A stretch of 64,000 nucleotides of DNA from Marinomonas sp. MED121 (GTDB taxonomy: Bacteria; Pseudomonadota; Gammaproteobacteria; Pseudomonadales; Marinomonadaceae), in contig NZ_CH672430.1 of assembly GCF_000153025.1 (NCBI RefSeq), positions 229,659 to 293,658 on the forward strand, in the 5' to 3' direction. The notes under the pieces are model-generated. The model had not been told where the DNA came from and did no database searches. It saw only the letters and a list, made by a program, of their open reading frames with translations. Position numbers and translations under genes: made by a program. This document shows, piece after piece, positions 25,667 through 34,542 of this stretch. Each line of letters starts with the position of its first letter. The stretch's first letter is position 1.

Positions 25667-27371
25667 AAAGTGCTTTAAAAGCATCATCCGTTGTAAAGAA
25701 TATTTTTCCTGGCTTTAATTGTTCAATAAAACTTGTTTGCTCTAGCTGATCCATAACAGGCCCTTTTACCTCTGCTAAGTGCAAGTTAATACCCAATTCA
25801 TCTAATTTTACCTTCATTGCTTCAAAGGCATCTAAAGCCGTCGTATCAATAAAACTTACCGAACTAAAAATAAGGACAATATGCTTTATCGCAGCATCCT
25901 TTGTTTTAGATAAAATGAAATCTTCGATACATTGAACATTAGAAAAGTAAATGCTTTCATCCACCCTTATTGCCAAAATACCCTGCTCTGTTTGAACTTG
26001 GTGACGCTTAATGTTTCTAAAATGCTCACTGTTACCGACACGTCCAACCACCGCAATATGAGGGTGACTTGCTCGGTAAACCACTAACATAACGGAACCA
26101 ATAATACCCACACTAATGCCAACCTCTATCCCAAAAATCAACACGGTAAAGAAGGTCGCGATCAAGCTATAAGCATCGGTTCGATTTATCCGCCAACAAC
26201 GTTTCACTTGCTCAATTTCTATCATAGAGGCTACTGACATCACGACAATGGCGCCTAATACAGCTAAGGGTAAGAAGTAAAAGAAAGGCGTCAAAAATAA
26301 CAAGGTAATTAATACACCTAGCGCACACACGATACTGGCAAGGGTTGTTTTTGCACCTGCACTATGATTAACCGCCGAACGACTCATGCTGGCCGCAAGC
26401 GCAAAGGTGCCACTTAGTGCCGCCACTAAATTTGCCATACCTAGCGCCAGTAGCTCTTGATTGGCATTGATGCGCTCTTTTCGCTTACTGGCAAGCTTAG
26501 TACCCACACTGATACTGGTGACAAAACACATTAAAGCAATCAAAAGTGACTGTAAGGCCAGTTCTCGCCATAAGCTGACGTCTAATTGCCAAGCTTGAAG
26601 AGTAGGAAAGCCCTCAGGGATAGCACCAACCACACTCACTTGGTTCACATCATTAAGCTGCGCAATAAAAACAATATAGGCTGAGATGAGAACAATAAAC
26701 ATTGGGCCAGCCTTAGCCAAGGCCTGCTCAAATAGAGGGTTTAGCGACAGTATTTTTATATGACGTGGAAAAAAGTTCTTAAAATACCAAAGTCCAATAC
26801 AAGCCCCTAAGCCGATCATTAACGTGGTGTAATTAATAAAATCAATTTGTTCAAATAGAACCAGCAACGTTTCGCCAAAGCTCAATCCAGCCGGTACTGA
26901 AATGCCCAACATATGCTTTAACTGACTGGTTAAAATGATGATGGCTGACGCACTAGTAAAGCCACTAATCACAGGTAAACTAATAAAATTTGTCATACTC
27001 CCTAAACGCAGCAAACGCATTAGCAATAAAAATGCGCCGACAAGAAACGCAATATTAACGGCATATTTTAAGTACTCCATGTCATTAGCAGGTGCTAATG
27101 TTCCAACACTTGAGGCAATCATGATAGAAATAAGGGCTGCGGGGCCAACAGATAAGCTGCGACTGCTACCTAAAATGGCATAGAAAAAAGACGGTAAAAT
27201 AGCGCAATACAAACCATATTCAGCGGGAACACCTGCCAGCAAAGCATAAGCCATACCTTGTGGCACCATAATGATAGTTGCAATAAGGCCAGCAATAAAA
27301 TCACTGATAAAGTCTTGTTTTTGATATGACTTTAGCCAGTGGGCCAAAGGCAGTTTATCTAGGTATAACAT
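25662..27371 (-). CDS. SulP (SLC26) family anion transporter with STAS domain
   Basis: A 569-residue transporter: SulP membrane domain (about 10-420) with the early motif IMVPQGMAYALLAGVPAEYGLY and SSRSLSVGPAA, then a cytoplasmic STAS domain (about 440-560, with VLIFSSVSFIDTTALDAF). SulP proteins carry sulfate, bicarbonate or dicarboxylates with sodium or protons. No carbonic anhydrase or sulfur gene lies next to it, so the anion is undetermined. The gene is followed by the 14-bp repeat array rather than a hairpin. Confidence 0.92.
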   Translation of the reverse strand: MLYLDKLPLAHWLKSYQKQDFISDFIAGLIATIIMVPQGMAYALLAGVPAEYGLYCAILPSFFYAILGSSRSLSVGPAALISIMIASSVGTLAPANDMEYLKYAVNIAFLVGAFLLLMRLLRLGSMTNFISLPVISGFTSASAIIILTSQLKHMLGISVPAGLSFGETLLVLFEQIDFINYTTLMIGLGACIGLWYFKNFFPRHIKILSLNPLFEQALAKAGPMFIVLISAYIVFIAQLNDVNQVSVVGAIPEGFPTLQAWQLDVSLWRELALQSLLIALMCFVTSISVGTKLASKRKERINANQELLALGMANLVAALSGTFALAASMSRSAVNHSAGAKTTLASIVCALGVLITLLFLTPFFYFLPLAVLGAIVVMSVASMIEIEQVKRCWRINRTDAYSLIATFFTVLIFGIEVGISVGIIGSVMLVVYRASHPHIAVVGRVGNSEHFRNIKRHQVQTEQGILAIRVDESIYFSNVQCIEDFILSKTKDAAIKHIVLIFSSVSFIDTTALDAFEAMKVKLDELGINLHLAEVKGPVMDQLEQTSFIEQLKPGKIFFTTDDAFKALS

Positions 27372-27543
27372 GGCAATCTTCTATCGGTTTAAATTCATCC
27401 CAGCTTCCATTCTGGAAGTTGCTTTAAGCAATTAAACTAACATAGATAAAAGCAAAACCTCGACACTTATTCCAAAAAAGAATATTGATATTACCAATTG
27501 AGCTTATATGATTTTCCAATATAAGCTGTTTCATTTCCATAAA

Positions 27544-27573
27544 AAAAGGAGCCAGCATCTGCAGGCTCCTTTT
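27544..27573 (-). terminator. Rho-independent terminator after the GNAT gene
   Basis: A perfect 10-bp stem (27544-27553 with 27564-27573) has a 10-base loop and a long T run on the minus strand. Confidence 0.85.
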
Positions 27574-27596
27574 ATATTAATGAATGTGTCTAACGA

Positions 27597-28106
27597 TTAA
27601 TGTCGGTAATAACACCACTTTTCTAAACCCGCCATCGCATTTTCTGTTTGCTTGCCTTCATCATAAGCCAATACAAAACCAATTTTTTGAGCAACTTTCT
27701 TAGAAGCAATATTATCAGAGGGGATAAGAGCAAGAATTTTATTAAGCTCATTTCCTGCTTGTGCGGCATAGGAAAAGGCACGCTCTAAAAGTTGTTTCAC
27801 GGCTTCCTCTGCTACCCCAAGGTTTTGATATGAAGGGGAAACATGGCAACTAATATCCACTTCACCGCCTTCCGGCTCTGAGTTAAAACCACAGGCGCCG
27901 ATAACACAACCCGTATCGTCTTTCATTAAATAAGGCATAGACCAAAATAAGGCCTTGCCCTGTTCACTTAAAGAAACCGATCTTGAAAAGACATGATTAG
28001 GTGGTAAAGCATCTTCAGCAAAGGTGTACTGGCTTTGCGACACATCTCTTTGAGGAAATAAAGTGGCAAGTTCAACGAGGGACAACTGTTGTAATGAAAA
28101 ATCCAT
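27597..28106 (-). CDS. GNAT family N-acetyltransferase
   Basis: A 169-residue acetyltransferase of the GNAT fold, RimJ/RimL-like. Features are the core strands around GCVIGACGFNSEPEGGEVDI, the acetyl-CoA pyrophosphate loop region near PSYQNLGVAEEAVKQLL, and the closing SKKVAQKIGFV motif. It transfers an acetyl group to an amine; the substrate is unknown. It is a single gene ended by a strong terminator. Confidence 0.82.
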   Translation of the reverse strand: MDFSLQQLSLVELATLFPQRDVSQSQYTFAEDALPPNHVFSRSVSLSEQGKALFWSMPYLMKDDTGCVIGACGFNSEPEGGEVDISCHVSPSYQNLGVAEEAVKQLLERAFSYAAQAGNELNKILALIPSDNIASKKVAQKIGFVLAYDEGKQTENAMAGLEKWCYYRH

Positions 28107-28490
28107 TTAAAACACTCCAATATCCAATGAAACAAACATGGCATTGATAGCCGCTAAGGTAAGAATGCCTGCGCTTGAAAAATGCAGAGTAAATCACCTC
28201 GCAACTAATTAGAAAATAATCAAACGTACAAGGCTCTACTTAGTCAAATTAAACAAGATTTTGTCTAATTTTCAACCATCTCATAAAGCGTTTTTATGAT
28301 CAATAATTCTAATGTAATACATTGATACCATTAGGTTAATTCATGTTAATTTACACTTTATATTAGCAAACACACAAGTAAGATAAGCCAAGTGTTTTAA
28401 ACGTCTCAATTTCTGTTCTTAATACTTAAATTAATTAACCCAGGGCAGAGATTAAGACCCACTTAAAAATAATAAAGCCGACTATTAACT
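28107..28490. other. Intergenic region, possible source of a plus-strand small RNA
   Basis: No protein gene is seen. It holds the promoter of the GNAT gene, and its right end runs into a plus-directed terminator (28491-28531) that has no plus-strand gene before it. The best promoter-like site is TATATT at 28359-28364, with a weak -35. Confidence 0.45.
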
Positions 28491-28531
28491 GACCCCCAAT
28501 AGTTGGATATCCAATTACTGGGGGTCTTTTT
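28491..28531 (+). terminator. Plus-directed terminator with no upstream gene
   Basis: A 16-base stem (28491-28506 with 28511-28526, two non-Watson-Crick positions) has a 4-base loop and is followed by TTTTT. The minus side lacks a T tract, so it does not fit the neighbouring minus-strand SnoaL-like gene well. Confidence 0.7.
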
Positions 28532-28548
28532 ATGTCAAAACTTAGCGA

Positions 28549-28923
28549 TTAACGCTCACCTAAAATTTCAAATACATCACTCACCAGTCTGGCTTTTCCG
28601 TCTTCTTGTATCTGCCAATGCTCCCTATGTACTGCACCGAAAGCTTTATTCATTGTCCAGTTTGAGCTTAAAATATAACCGTCATCCCCTTCTGCTACCC
28701 AGTTTACATCTGAATAATCCACATCTTTAAATCCTTGGTCCATGATGTTTTGCCAAAATGCTTGAATCTCAGAACGCCCCGTGAAAGTCCCCATAGGGCG
28801 AGCTTCCATTGTAGCCCCCTCACAATACTGAGCCGCACATCCCGCTGCGTCTTGATTATTAAACGCAATTTGCCAAGCTGCGATACCTGCTTTACATGTC
28901 TCTAACACTTTAGAATCCGTCAT
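28549..28923 (-). CDS. SnoaL-like / NTF2-fold protein
   Basis: A 124-residue single-domain protein with the NTF2/SnoaL cone fold: helix AGIAAWQIAFNNQDAAGCAAQYC, the strand region EARPMGTFTGRSEIQAFW, and a final beta sheet. Such proteins are isomerases, cyclases or binding proteins; no specific reaction can be assigned. A longer frame from 28977 exists, but the ATG at 28923 has AGAGG six bases upstream and starts the conserved fold. It is divergent from the LysR gene at 29028, which is likely its regulator. Confidence 0.78.
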   Translation of the reverse strand: MTDSKVLETCKAGIAAWQIAFNNQDAAGCAAQYCEGATMEARPMGTFTGRSEIQAFWQNIMDQGFKDVDYSDVNWVAEGDDGYILSSNWTMNKAFGAVHREHWQIQEDGKARLVSDVFEILGER

Positions 28924-29027
28924 TTTTTTACCTCTGTTATGTGTTTTTAGACACTTTACCCTTGCCATTAACATCAAAAAACAGAAAAATTAGAAATAAC
29001 TGTCAACTTTAATAGAACAATATAAAT

Positions 29028-29960
29028 ATGAATAAAGCTAAATACATGACCCTTTTTATGCACATTGTGTCAGCAGGTAGTATCACTAAAGCGGCAGAAA
29101 AACTTGACGTGTCTAAGTCTGTTGTTAGCCACCAGCTTAAACGTTTAGAACAAGAGTTAGGGGTAACCTTATTAAAGCGCAGCACTCGAAAGCAGTACTT
29201 AACTTCAGCGGGAGAAGCCTTTTATCAAGATTGTTGTGAGTTAAATAAGATAACCGAATCAGCTTGGCTACAAGCGAAAGAAGCGCAAGAGGAGCCAAAA
29301 GGTAAATTAAAAATCAGTGCCCCCCACGCATTAATGAATACCTTGATTATTCCGGCATTAGCCCAAGCGTTTAGAGGGAATACAAAGCTCAATTTAGAAC
29401 TTATAAGTAGTGATACTCACCAAGATTTGATGCAAGAAGATATCGATTTAACCATACGGATTGGCCTGTCAGATGCGAGTAACTTAAAGCAAAAGCGCCT
29501 TGGCAGCTTTCGTGACCAAGTATGTCAATCAAGACTATTTCCAACTTTAGACGGCATTGCTTTAAAGGGCTCATCTGAAGCTAGTTTTAGCGCCAACAAG
29601 TCTATACCAGAGACAATAGAGCGAGCACCTTACATTGCTAACTCATGGCAAGGTAAAGAAATTACACATGAGCTTTCTTCTAAGATAAGTCAAAAAAAGC
29701 AGCACCTTACGTTTCATCAAACTCATAAAGCAAATAACCTGCAATCTTGTATTGAGTTAATTGAACAAGGTTTTGGTATCGGCATAGTGCCTGACTTCAT
29801 TTGTCGTAAACACATCAAGACACTTATGCCAGTATTGGAAGAGTTTGAATTAGCTGATAACCCGATTTACGCTTTACACCCTTATCAAGGTATCACACCG
29901 ATCGCAGTGCAAATGGCGATTACTCAGATTGAAAACGCCCTAGGAAATTTATCATCATAA
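29028..29960 (+). CDS. LysR-family transcriptional regulator
   Basis: A 310-residue LysR regulator. The N-terminal winged helix-turn-helix is AAEKLDVSKSVVSHQLKRLE (about 22-41), followed by LLKRSTRKQYLTSAGEAFY, then a substrate-binding domain of two lobes. The sequence fits the CrgA/DhcR-like class with short linkers. Its promoter region of about 100 bp is shared with the divergent SnoaL-like gene, the usual layout for a LysR and its target. The effector is unknown. Confidence 0.9.
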   Translation: MNKAKYMTLFMHIVSAGSITKAAEKLDVSKSVVSHQLKRLEQELGVTLLKRSTRKQYLTSAGEAFYQDCCELNKITESAWLQAKEAQEEPKGKLKISAPHALMNTLIIPALAQAFRGNTKLNLELISSDTHQDLMQEDIDLTIRIGLSDASNLKQKRLGSFRDQVCQSRLFPTLDGIALKGSSEASFSANKSIPETIERAPYIANSWQGKEITHELSSKISQKKQHLTFHQTHKANNLQSCIELIEQGFGIGIVPDFICRKHIKTLMPVLEEFELADNPIYALHPYQGITPIAVQMAITQIENALGNLSS

Positions 29961-29968
29961 GGTGAAAA

Positions 29969-31225
29969 CTAGCGCCTTCTAGGGCGTTTATTTTTAGCTT
30001 TCGGTTTAATACCCAAGGCTTGGTTACGTTTTTCCTTATTAGATAAAGGCCTTTTATTTGACTTAGATTCAGGCTTATCAAGGTCAGGCTCAAAACCTGG
30101 GTACCATTGAGAAGCCAAAGGTGTATCCAGAAGTTTTTCTATGTCTTTCAATAAGTAATTTTCTTTTTCACTGAGTAAACTCACGGCCAGTCCGGATTGC
30201 CCAGCACGACCTGTTCGCCCGATACGGTGAATATAATCTTCAGCGTTATAAGGCAGTTCATGGTTAATCACATAGGATAAAGCTTCAATATCTAATCCAC
30301 GAGCAGCCACATCGGTGGCAACTAAGGCTCTTAATTCACCCGCTTTAAAGGCAGCAAGCACTCTATCTCTCGCACCTTGAGATTTATCCCCATGAATTGC
30401 CTGGGTTTCGATACCATCTTTTTTCATTTCTTTTGCAAGACGATCCGCCCCTTCTTTAGTGCGAGTGAAGATCAGGACCTGTTGCCAGTTCTTTGAACCT
30501 ATCAGATAAGAAATTAAGCCGCTTTTTTTCTCCTTATCAACCGCATAGAAAATCTGCTCCACTTGCTCTGCACTGGTATTTCTTTGATCAACTTCAATTA
30601 ATACAGGATCTTGCAGTAAGGTTTTGCTTAATTTGAAAATGGCATCATCAAAGGTAGCGGAGAAGAAAAGCGTCTGTTTTTGTTGAGGGAGGCGCTTTAA
30701 AATACGTTGGATATCTATGATAAAGCCCATATCCAGCATGCGATCCGCCTCATCTAACACCAAAGTCTTTAGTTGGCTCACATCAACCAAATCTTTCATG
30801 ACAAGCTCAAGTAAACGCCCAGGGGTTGCTACAAGCACATCAACACCTTGCCTAATCTCATCTATTTGCGGATTAATACTGGCGCCACCGTAGGCAACAA
30901 CACTTCTTAAAGGTAATGCTTGGCCATAATCACAAAAGCTTTTATACACTTGTTGGGCAAGTTCACGAGTCGGCGTCAAAACAAGTACAGATACTTGGTT
31001 ATTAGGCTCAGGGTTTTCTATTTGGTGAGCTTCAAACAATCTATGTAAAAGAGGCAAGGCAAAAGCGGCGGTTTTACCTGTTCCTGTTTGTGCGCCTGCC
31101 ATGACATCTTTATTGGCAAGCACAGCGGGAATAGCCTCAAGTTGAATCGGTGTTGGGGTTTGATAACCCAATAATTCAACCTGCTCCAATAAAAAAGAAT
31201 GCAAACCCAAAGATGTAAAACTCAT
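29969..31225 (-). CDS. rhlE: DEAD-box RNA helicase RhlE
   Basis: A 418-residue ATP-dependent RNA helicase. Motifs in order: Q motif YQTPTPIQLEAIP, I AQTGTGKTAAF, Ia PTRELAQQV, II LDEADRMLDMG, III FFSATFD, V TDVAARGLDIE, VI HRIGRTGRAG, then a basic C-terminal tail (KPKAKNKRPRRR). It fits RhlE, which remodels ribosomal and degradosome RNA and often aids growth in the cold. It is convergent with the LysR gene, whose stop is 8 bp away. Confidence 0.93.
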   Translation of the reverse strand: MSFTSLGLHSFLLEQVELLGYQTPTPIQLEAIPAVLANKDVMAGAQTGTGKTAAFALPLLHRLFEAHQIENPEPNNQVSVLVLTPTRELAQQVYKSFCDYGQALPLRSVVAYGGASINPQIDEIRQGVDVLVATPGRLLELVMKDLVDVSQLKTLVLDEADRMLDMGFIIDIQRILKRLPQQKQTLFFSATFDDAIFKLSKTLLQDPVLIEVDQRNTSAEQVEQIFYAVDKEKKSGLISYLIGSKNWQQVLIFTRTKEGADRLAKEMKKDGIETQAIHGDKSQGARDRVLAAFKAGELRALVATDVAARGLDIEALSYVINHELPYNAEDYIHRIGRTGRAGQSGLAVSLLSEKENYLLKDIEKLLDTPLASQWYPGFEPDLDKPESKSNKRPLSNKEKRNQALGIKPKAKNKRPRRR

Positions 31226-31518
31226 GATATCAACTTAACCTAACTGACCTATTAAAAACGCGGCAAGTGTAACACTATCACTAACAACTTGGGCTTTTGA
31301 ATCGCATCAATTTTAACGCATAAAAACACCCTTAGCTGTTTTAGCGTCAAATGCCACCCTAATTGAAAATACTTGATATCAAGCAAGACAAAGGGTCTGT
31401 ACCCCATAATTTCACCAAAATGTCTTATAACACTTCTACAGTCAATATTAGTAAAATTGAATATTGCATGACGCAAGCAATTTCCCAAAAAAGATAGGAA
31501 TGATAACAAGGACGGTTT

Positions 31519-32604
31519 ATGAGAATGTTTAAACGATTGGTTGCGGCCTCTCTCGCTTTAACCCTAATCACCTTAAGCTCACTAAGCTTTGCCAGTGATG
31601 AGTTACCTAAGCTAAATGCAATCAAAAACCAAAGCTCCATTTCGGGTTTATCTTCAGGTGCCTTTATGGCGACACAATACCATATAGCCTTCTCTCAAGA
31701 TTTAGTGGGTGTCGCTGCGGTCGCAGGTGGGCCTTGGCAATGTGCAGCGAGTAATCCCCTTAACGCTAATCCACTTTCAACCGCAACCAGTACCTGCACT
31801 TGCTTAAAAGGTTTACCCTGCCCTTACCTTGGTGCCCCTTTCCCTGATGTGGATGAAATCTATAAACTGGCAAAAAAAGCAGAAGACGCTGGGGACATTG
31901 ATAAGTTAGATAATGTATTAGATGACAGAGTCTACCTATTTTCTGGCAAGCAAGATAAAACCGTGCTGACACCCGTTGTAGACAGTGCAAAATCCTTTTA
32001 TCAAGTATTAGGTATATCAGATGAGCAGATCTTATATGACAATCAATTAGACGCGGGACATGCTTTTATTACTAATCAAGAAGAAAACTTAGATTGCCCG
32101 CTCAGCCAACCCCCTTTTATCAATGATTGCCAATACCGCCAAGCAAGGATTCTACTCGAAAAAATATATGGCAATTTAGACGAATCCACACCCTATAAAA
32201 CAGAAAACCTGATGAAGTTTGAACAAAAGCCCTTTGTACCTGAGTACCGATTTAATATCAGCAGCATGAACCCTGAAGCTTATGTTTATATCCCAACGGA
32301 TTGCCAACAAGATGCAACTGAGTGCCGTGTCCATGTGGCTTTGCATGGTTGTGAACAAGGTATTCAAAGTTTAAAAGAAAAGTATGTAACAGACACAGGC
32401 TATTTAGAGGTGGCTGAAGCGAACCAACTCATTGTGCTTTTTCCTCAGGTGGACAAGTCCTCTTTCATTCCTTATAACCCAAAAGGTTGCTGGGACTTCT
32501 GGGGCTACACCAATAATAGTTTGCCTCCTTATACTTACTACACAAAAAAATCGATTCAGATGCGTGCAATCAAAGCCATGTTGGATCACCTAACCGCGGG
32601 CTAA
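31519..32604 (+). CDS. Secreted PHB depolymerase-like esterase
   Basis: A 361-residue exported alpha/beta hydrolase. A signal peptide (about 1-25, ending SLSFA) precedes the nucleophile motif GLSSGAFMATQ (S45), an unusually early position. Acid and histidine candidates are in LFSGKQDKTV and LDAGHAF, and LHGCEQG is a likely oxyanion element. The architecture resembles single-domain fungal-type PHB depolymerases, with no linker or substrate-binding domain. Many cysteines suggest disulfides. It would release hydroxyacids from poly(3-hydroxybutyrate) or oligomers. AAGGA lies six bases before the ATG. A hydroxyacyl-CoA-type operon lies 1.2 kb downstream. Confidence 0.82.
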   Translation: MRMFKRLVAASLALTLITLSSLSFASDELPKLNAIKNQSSISGLSSGAFMATQYHIAFSQDLVGVAAVAGGPWQCAASNPLNANPLSTATSTCTCLKGLPCPYLGAPFPDVDEIYKLAKKAEDAGDIDKLDNVLDDRVYLFSGKQDKTVLTPVVDSAKSFYQVLGISDEQILYDNQLDAGHAFITNQEENLDCPLSQPPFINDCQYRQARILLEKIYGNLDESTPYKTENLMKFEQKPFVPEYRFNISSMNPEAYVYIPTDCQQDATECRVHVALHGCEQGIQSLKEKYVTDTGYLEVAEANQLIVLFPQVDKSSFIPYNPKGCWDFWGYTNNSLPPYTYYTKKSIQMRAIKAMLDHLTAG

Positions 32605-32681
32605 TAAAGCCTCGTTAATACAGGGGCTAATTAATACAGAGTCTTGCTAATTCAGAGGCTAGCCAATACAAGACTTAGCGA
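32605..32681. repeat. Degenerate short repeats after the esterase stop
   Basis: Right after the stop, imperfect 16-20 base units built on gctaatt(a)atacagag recur three or four times. They contain several TAA triplets. The repeats are too degenerate for exact borders. Confidence 0.45.
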
Positions 32682-32715
32682 GCTTTAAAGCCTATTTACC
32701 TAATGGCTTTAAAGC
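32682..32715 (-). terminator. Inverted repeat at the end of the LysR gene
   Basis: An 11-bp perfect inverted repeat (32682-32692 with 32705-32715) overlaps the last codons of the minus-strand LysR gene. There is no clear T tract, so a terminator role is weak. Confidence 0.4.
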
Positions 32716-33596
32716 GCAAGCCCTAAAATTAACGCCCTTAACCATAGATTTGCTTGGTCCTGATCAGCACTTTTATGCCAATAAATATTCCAATCAAGGG
32801 CGGGTAGAGAATAAGGCAACTCTAAAATTTTAAGGTCGTAGTTTTGCGCCATACTAATGGGAACCGTCAGCGCCATATCCGTCTGAGCCACCAATAAAGG
32901 GGCAACTTGATAATGTTGAACTCGCATCTTTATTTTACGTTGACGCCCTAAACGGTTTAAACCTATATCCTCATAACCACGACCTTTTCGCCTTGAAGAT
33001 ACCTGTATATGATCTAAAGCAAGGTACTCATCTAAACTAATAGTATCGCCAACCTTTGGGTGGTCTCGCCTGACAGCACAAGCATACCTTTGTTTGAGAA
33101 GTGCTTGAGTTTGCATTTGCCCAACAGATACAAAGGGCGCATCTAGTGCAATGTCTAAGCTCCCGGCCGCAAGCTCTCTTTCAATCTCTTCTCTTGGTAC
33201 ATAACAACACTCAATACCGGCTTTGGGGGCCAGTTCTTGTAAAAGGGTTAAGAGTTTAGGCATTATCATGGCTTCAGCCATATCATTCATACTTAAACGA
33301 AAGGTTTTCTCCGTTTGCAAAGGTTCAAAGATTTGGCCTTCTTGTAGACTGGTTGCCATAAGCTGTAACGCACTTTGTATACCCGCTACGATATTTTCAG
33401 CCAATGGCGTAGGCACCATTCCCTTACCTGTTCTTACAAATAAAGCATCATCATAAATCAGTCTCAGCCTTGATAAGGCATTACTCACAGCGGGTTGAGT
33501 AATACACAAAACCTCAGCCGCTCGCGTTAAATTTCCTTGCATATAGATAGCATCAAACACCACAAAAAGGTTCAAATCCACTTTATTCAAACGCAT
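32709..33596 (-). CDS. LysR-family transcriptional regulator
   Basis: A 295-residue LysR regulator with the helix-turn-helix AAEVLCITQPAVSNALSRLR near residues 27-46 and FVRTGKGMVPTPLAE after it, in the NodD/LinR/PcpR-like class. It is divergent from the operon beginning at 33786, and the 189-bp gap between them holds both promoters. By position it probably controls that operon, with an acyl or hydroxyacid derivative as a plausible effector (inference). It could also act on the esterase gene that converges on it. Confidence 0.88.
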   Translation of the reverse strand: MRLNKVDLNLFVVFDAIYMQGNLTRAAEVLCITQPAVSNALSRLRLIYDDALFVRTGKGMVPTPLAENIVAGIQSALQLMATSLQEGQIFEPLQTEKTFRLSMNDMAEAMIMPKLLTLLQELAPKAGIECCYVPREEIERELAAGSLDIALDAPFVSVGQMQTQALLKQRYACAVRRDHPKVGDTISLDEYLALDHIQVSSRRKGRGYEDIGLNRLGRQRKIKMRVQHYQVAPLLVAQTDMALTVPISMAQNYDLKILELPYSLPALDWNIYWHKSADQDQANLWLRALILGLAL

Positions 33597-33785
33597 CGCT
33601 TGTCCTTAACCTGCCTTAAAAAGAGTCATTATTTAGGTTATTCACACCCAATAATGCCACAGCATTATAACCATTGTGTATTTTACTTTATTCATATAAT
33701 AAATTTTTAAAATAATAGTCAGGGGCTTATGCTAATTTTCTAAGCACTTTCAATCAGGCTCTAATGGGTGAATAAGGATAAATGA

Positions 33786-34513
33786 ATGGGACGTTTGTAT
33801 TTCATACGCCATGGACAAGCTAGCATGGGAGCAAAAATTATGATGCGCTATCAGAACTCGGCATGACTCAAGCCCGCCTTCTAGGGGAGTATTTTAAAGT
33901 GAATGAAATAAGCTTTGATCAGATCATCTGTGGCACTCAGGTTCGTCATAAGCAAAGCGCACAACATTTTTTATCCGGCTATCACACTCAAGATTCAGAT
34001 TCAGATTTACCTATCACTTATCTCAAGGAGTTTAATGAATATAACTTTGAAGCCATTATCAAAGCTTATCTAAAGTGTCACCCTGCCAAAAAGCAAGAGG
34101 CTTATTCAAATAAAGATCTAATACGCCTACTCAAAGACAGCCTTACCAGCTGGAGCCAAGATGAACTTAGCCATAATTCGGTTAGCCATGATCCGCTTAG
34201 CCATGGCAAGTTTAATGAATTAGACGAAAGCTGGGCTCAATTTCAACAAAGAATTCATAAGGGGTTACTAAAGCTTCAATCAGACTTCAGCCAATCAGAC
34301 ACCTTGATTTTTACCTCTGGCGGCCCGATTGCACAGATCGTAAGCCAAATTTTAAACATACCGACAAAAAATTGCATTGAGCTTAATTTAAGCATTCAGA
34401 ATACAGCCATAACTCAATGTATATGTCAGCAAGACAGTATTCGCTTAGACAGCTTTAATAGTACTTCACACCTAGACGCCCCCAAACAAAAAACCTTACG
34501 CAGCTTCAGTTAG
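33786..34513 (+). pseudogene. Frameshifted histidine phosphatase family gene
   Basis: The ATG at 33786 opens MGRLYFIRHGQASMGAK with the RHG active site, but the frame ends at a TGA near 33864. Restoring one A in the A5 run at 33833-33837 gives NYDALSELG and joins the frame that continues from 33863 to 34513. The gene therefore lacks one base relative to a normal family member. The second catalytic motif is FTSGGPI, with Ser where many members have His. The middle region has a 15-bp repeat that encodes three SH-containing units. It may be a true pseudogene, a phase-variable tract or a sequencing error. Confidence 0.85.
34166..34210 (+). repeat. 15-bp tandem repeat inside the phosphatase frame
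   Basis: Three units of 15 bp (34166-34180, 34181-34195, 34196-34210) encode the pentapeptides LSHNS, VSHDP and LSHGK. The period keeps the frame. Confidence 0.85.
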
Positions 34514-34542
34514 TTTGCTCAATTTTCAATAAGGAGATGACC

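Noticed and set aside
33863..34513. Histidine phosphatase starting at 33863 as an intact gene
   Set aside because: This start omits the RHG catalytic motif, which is present just upstream in another frame; the shift explains both parts better.
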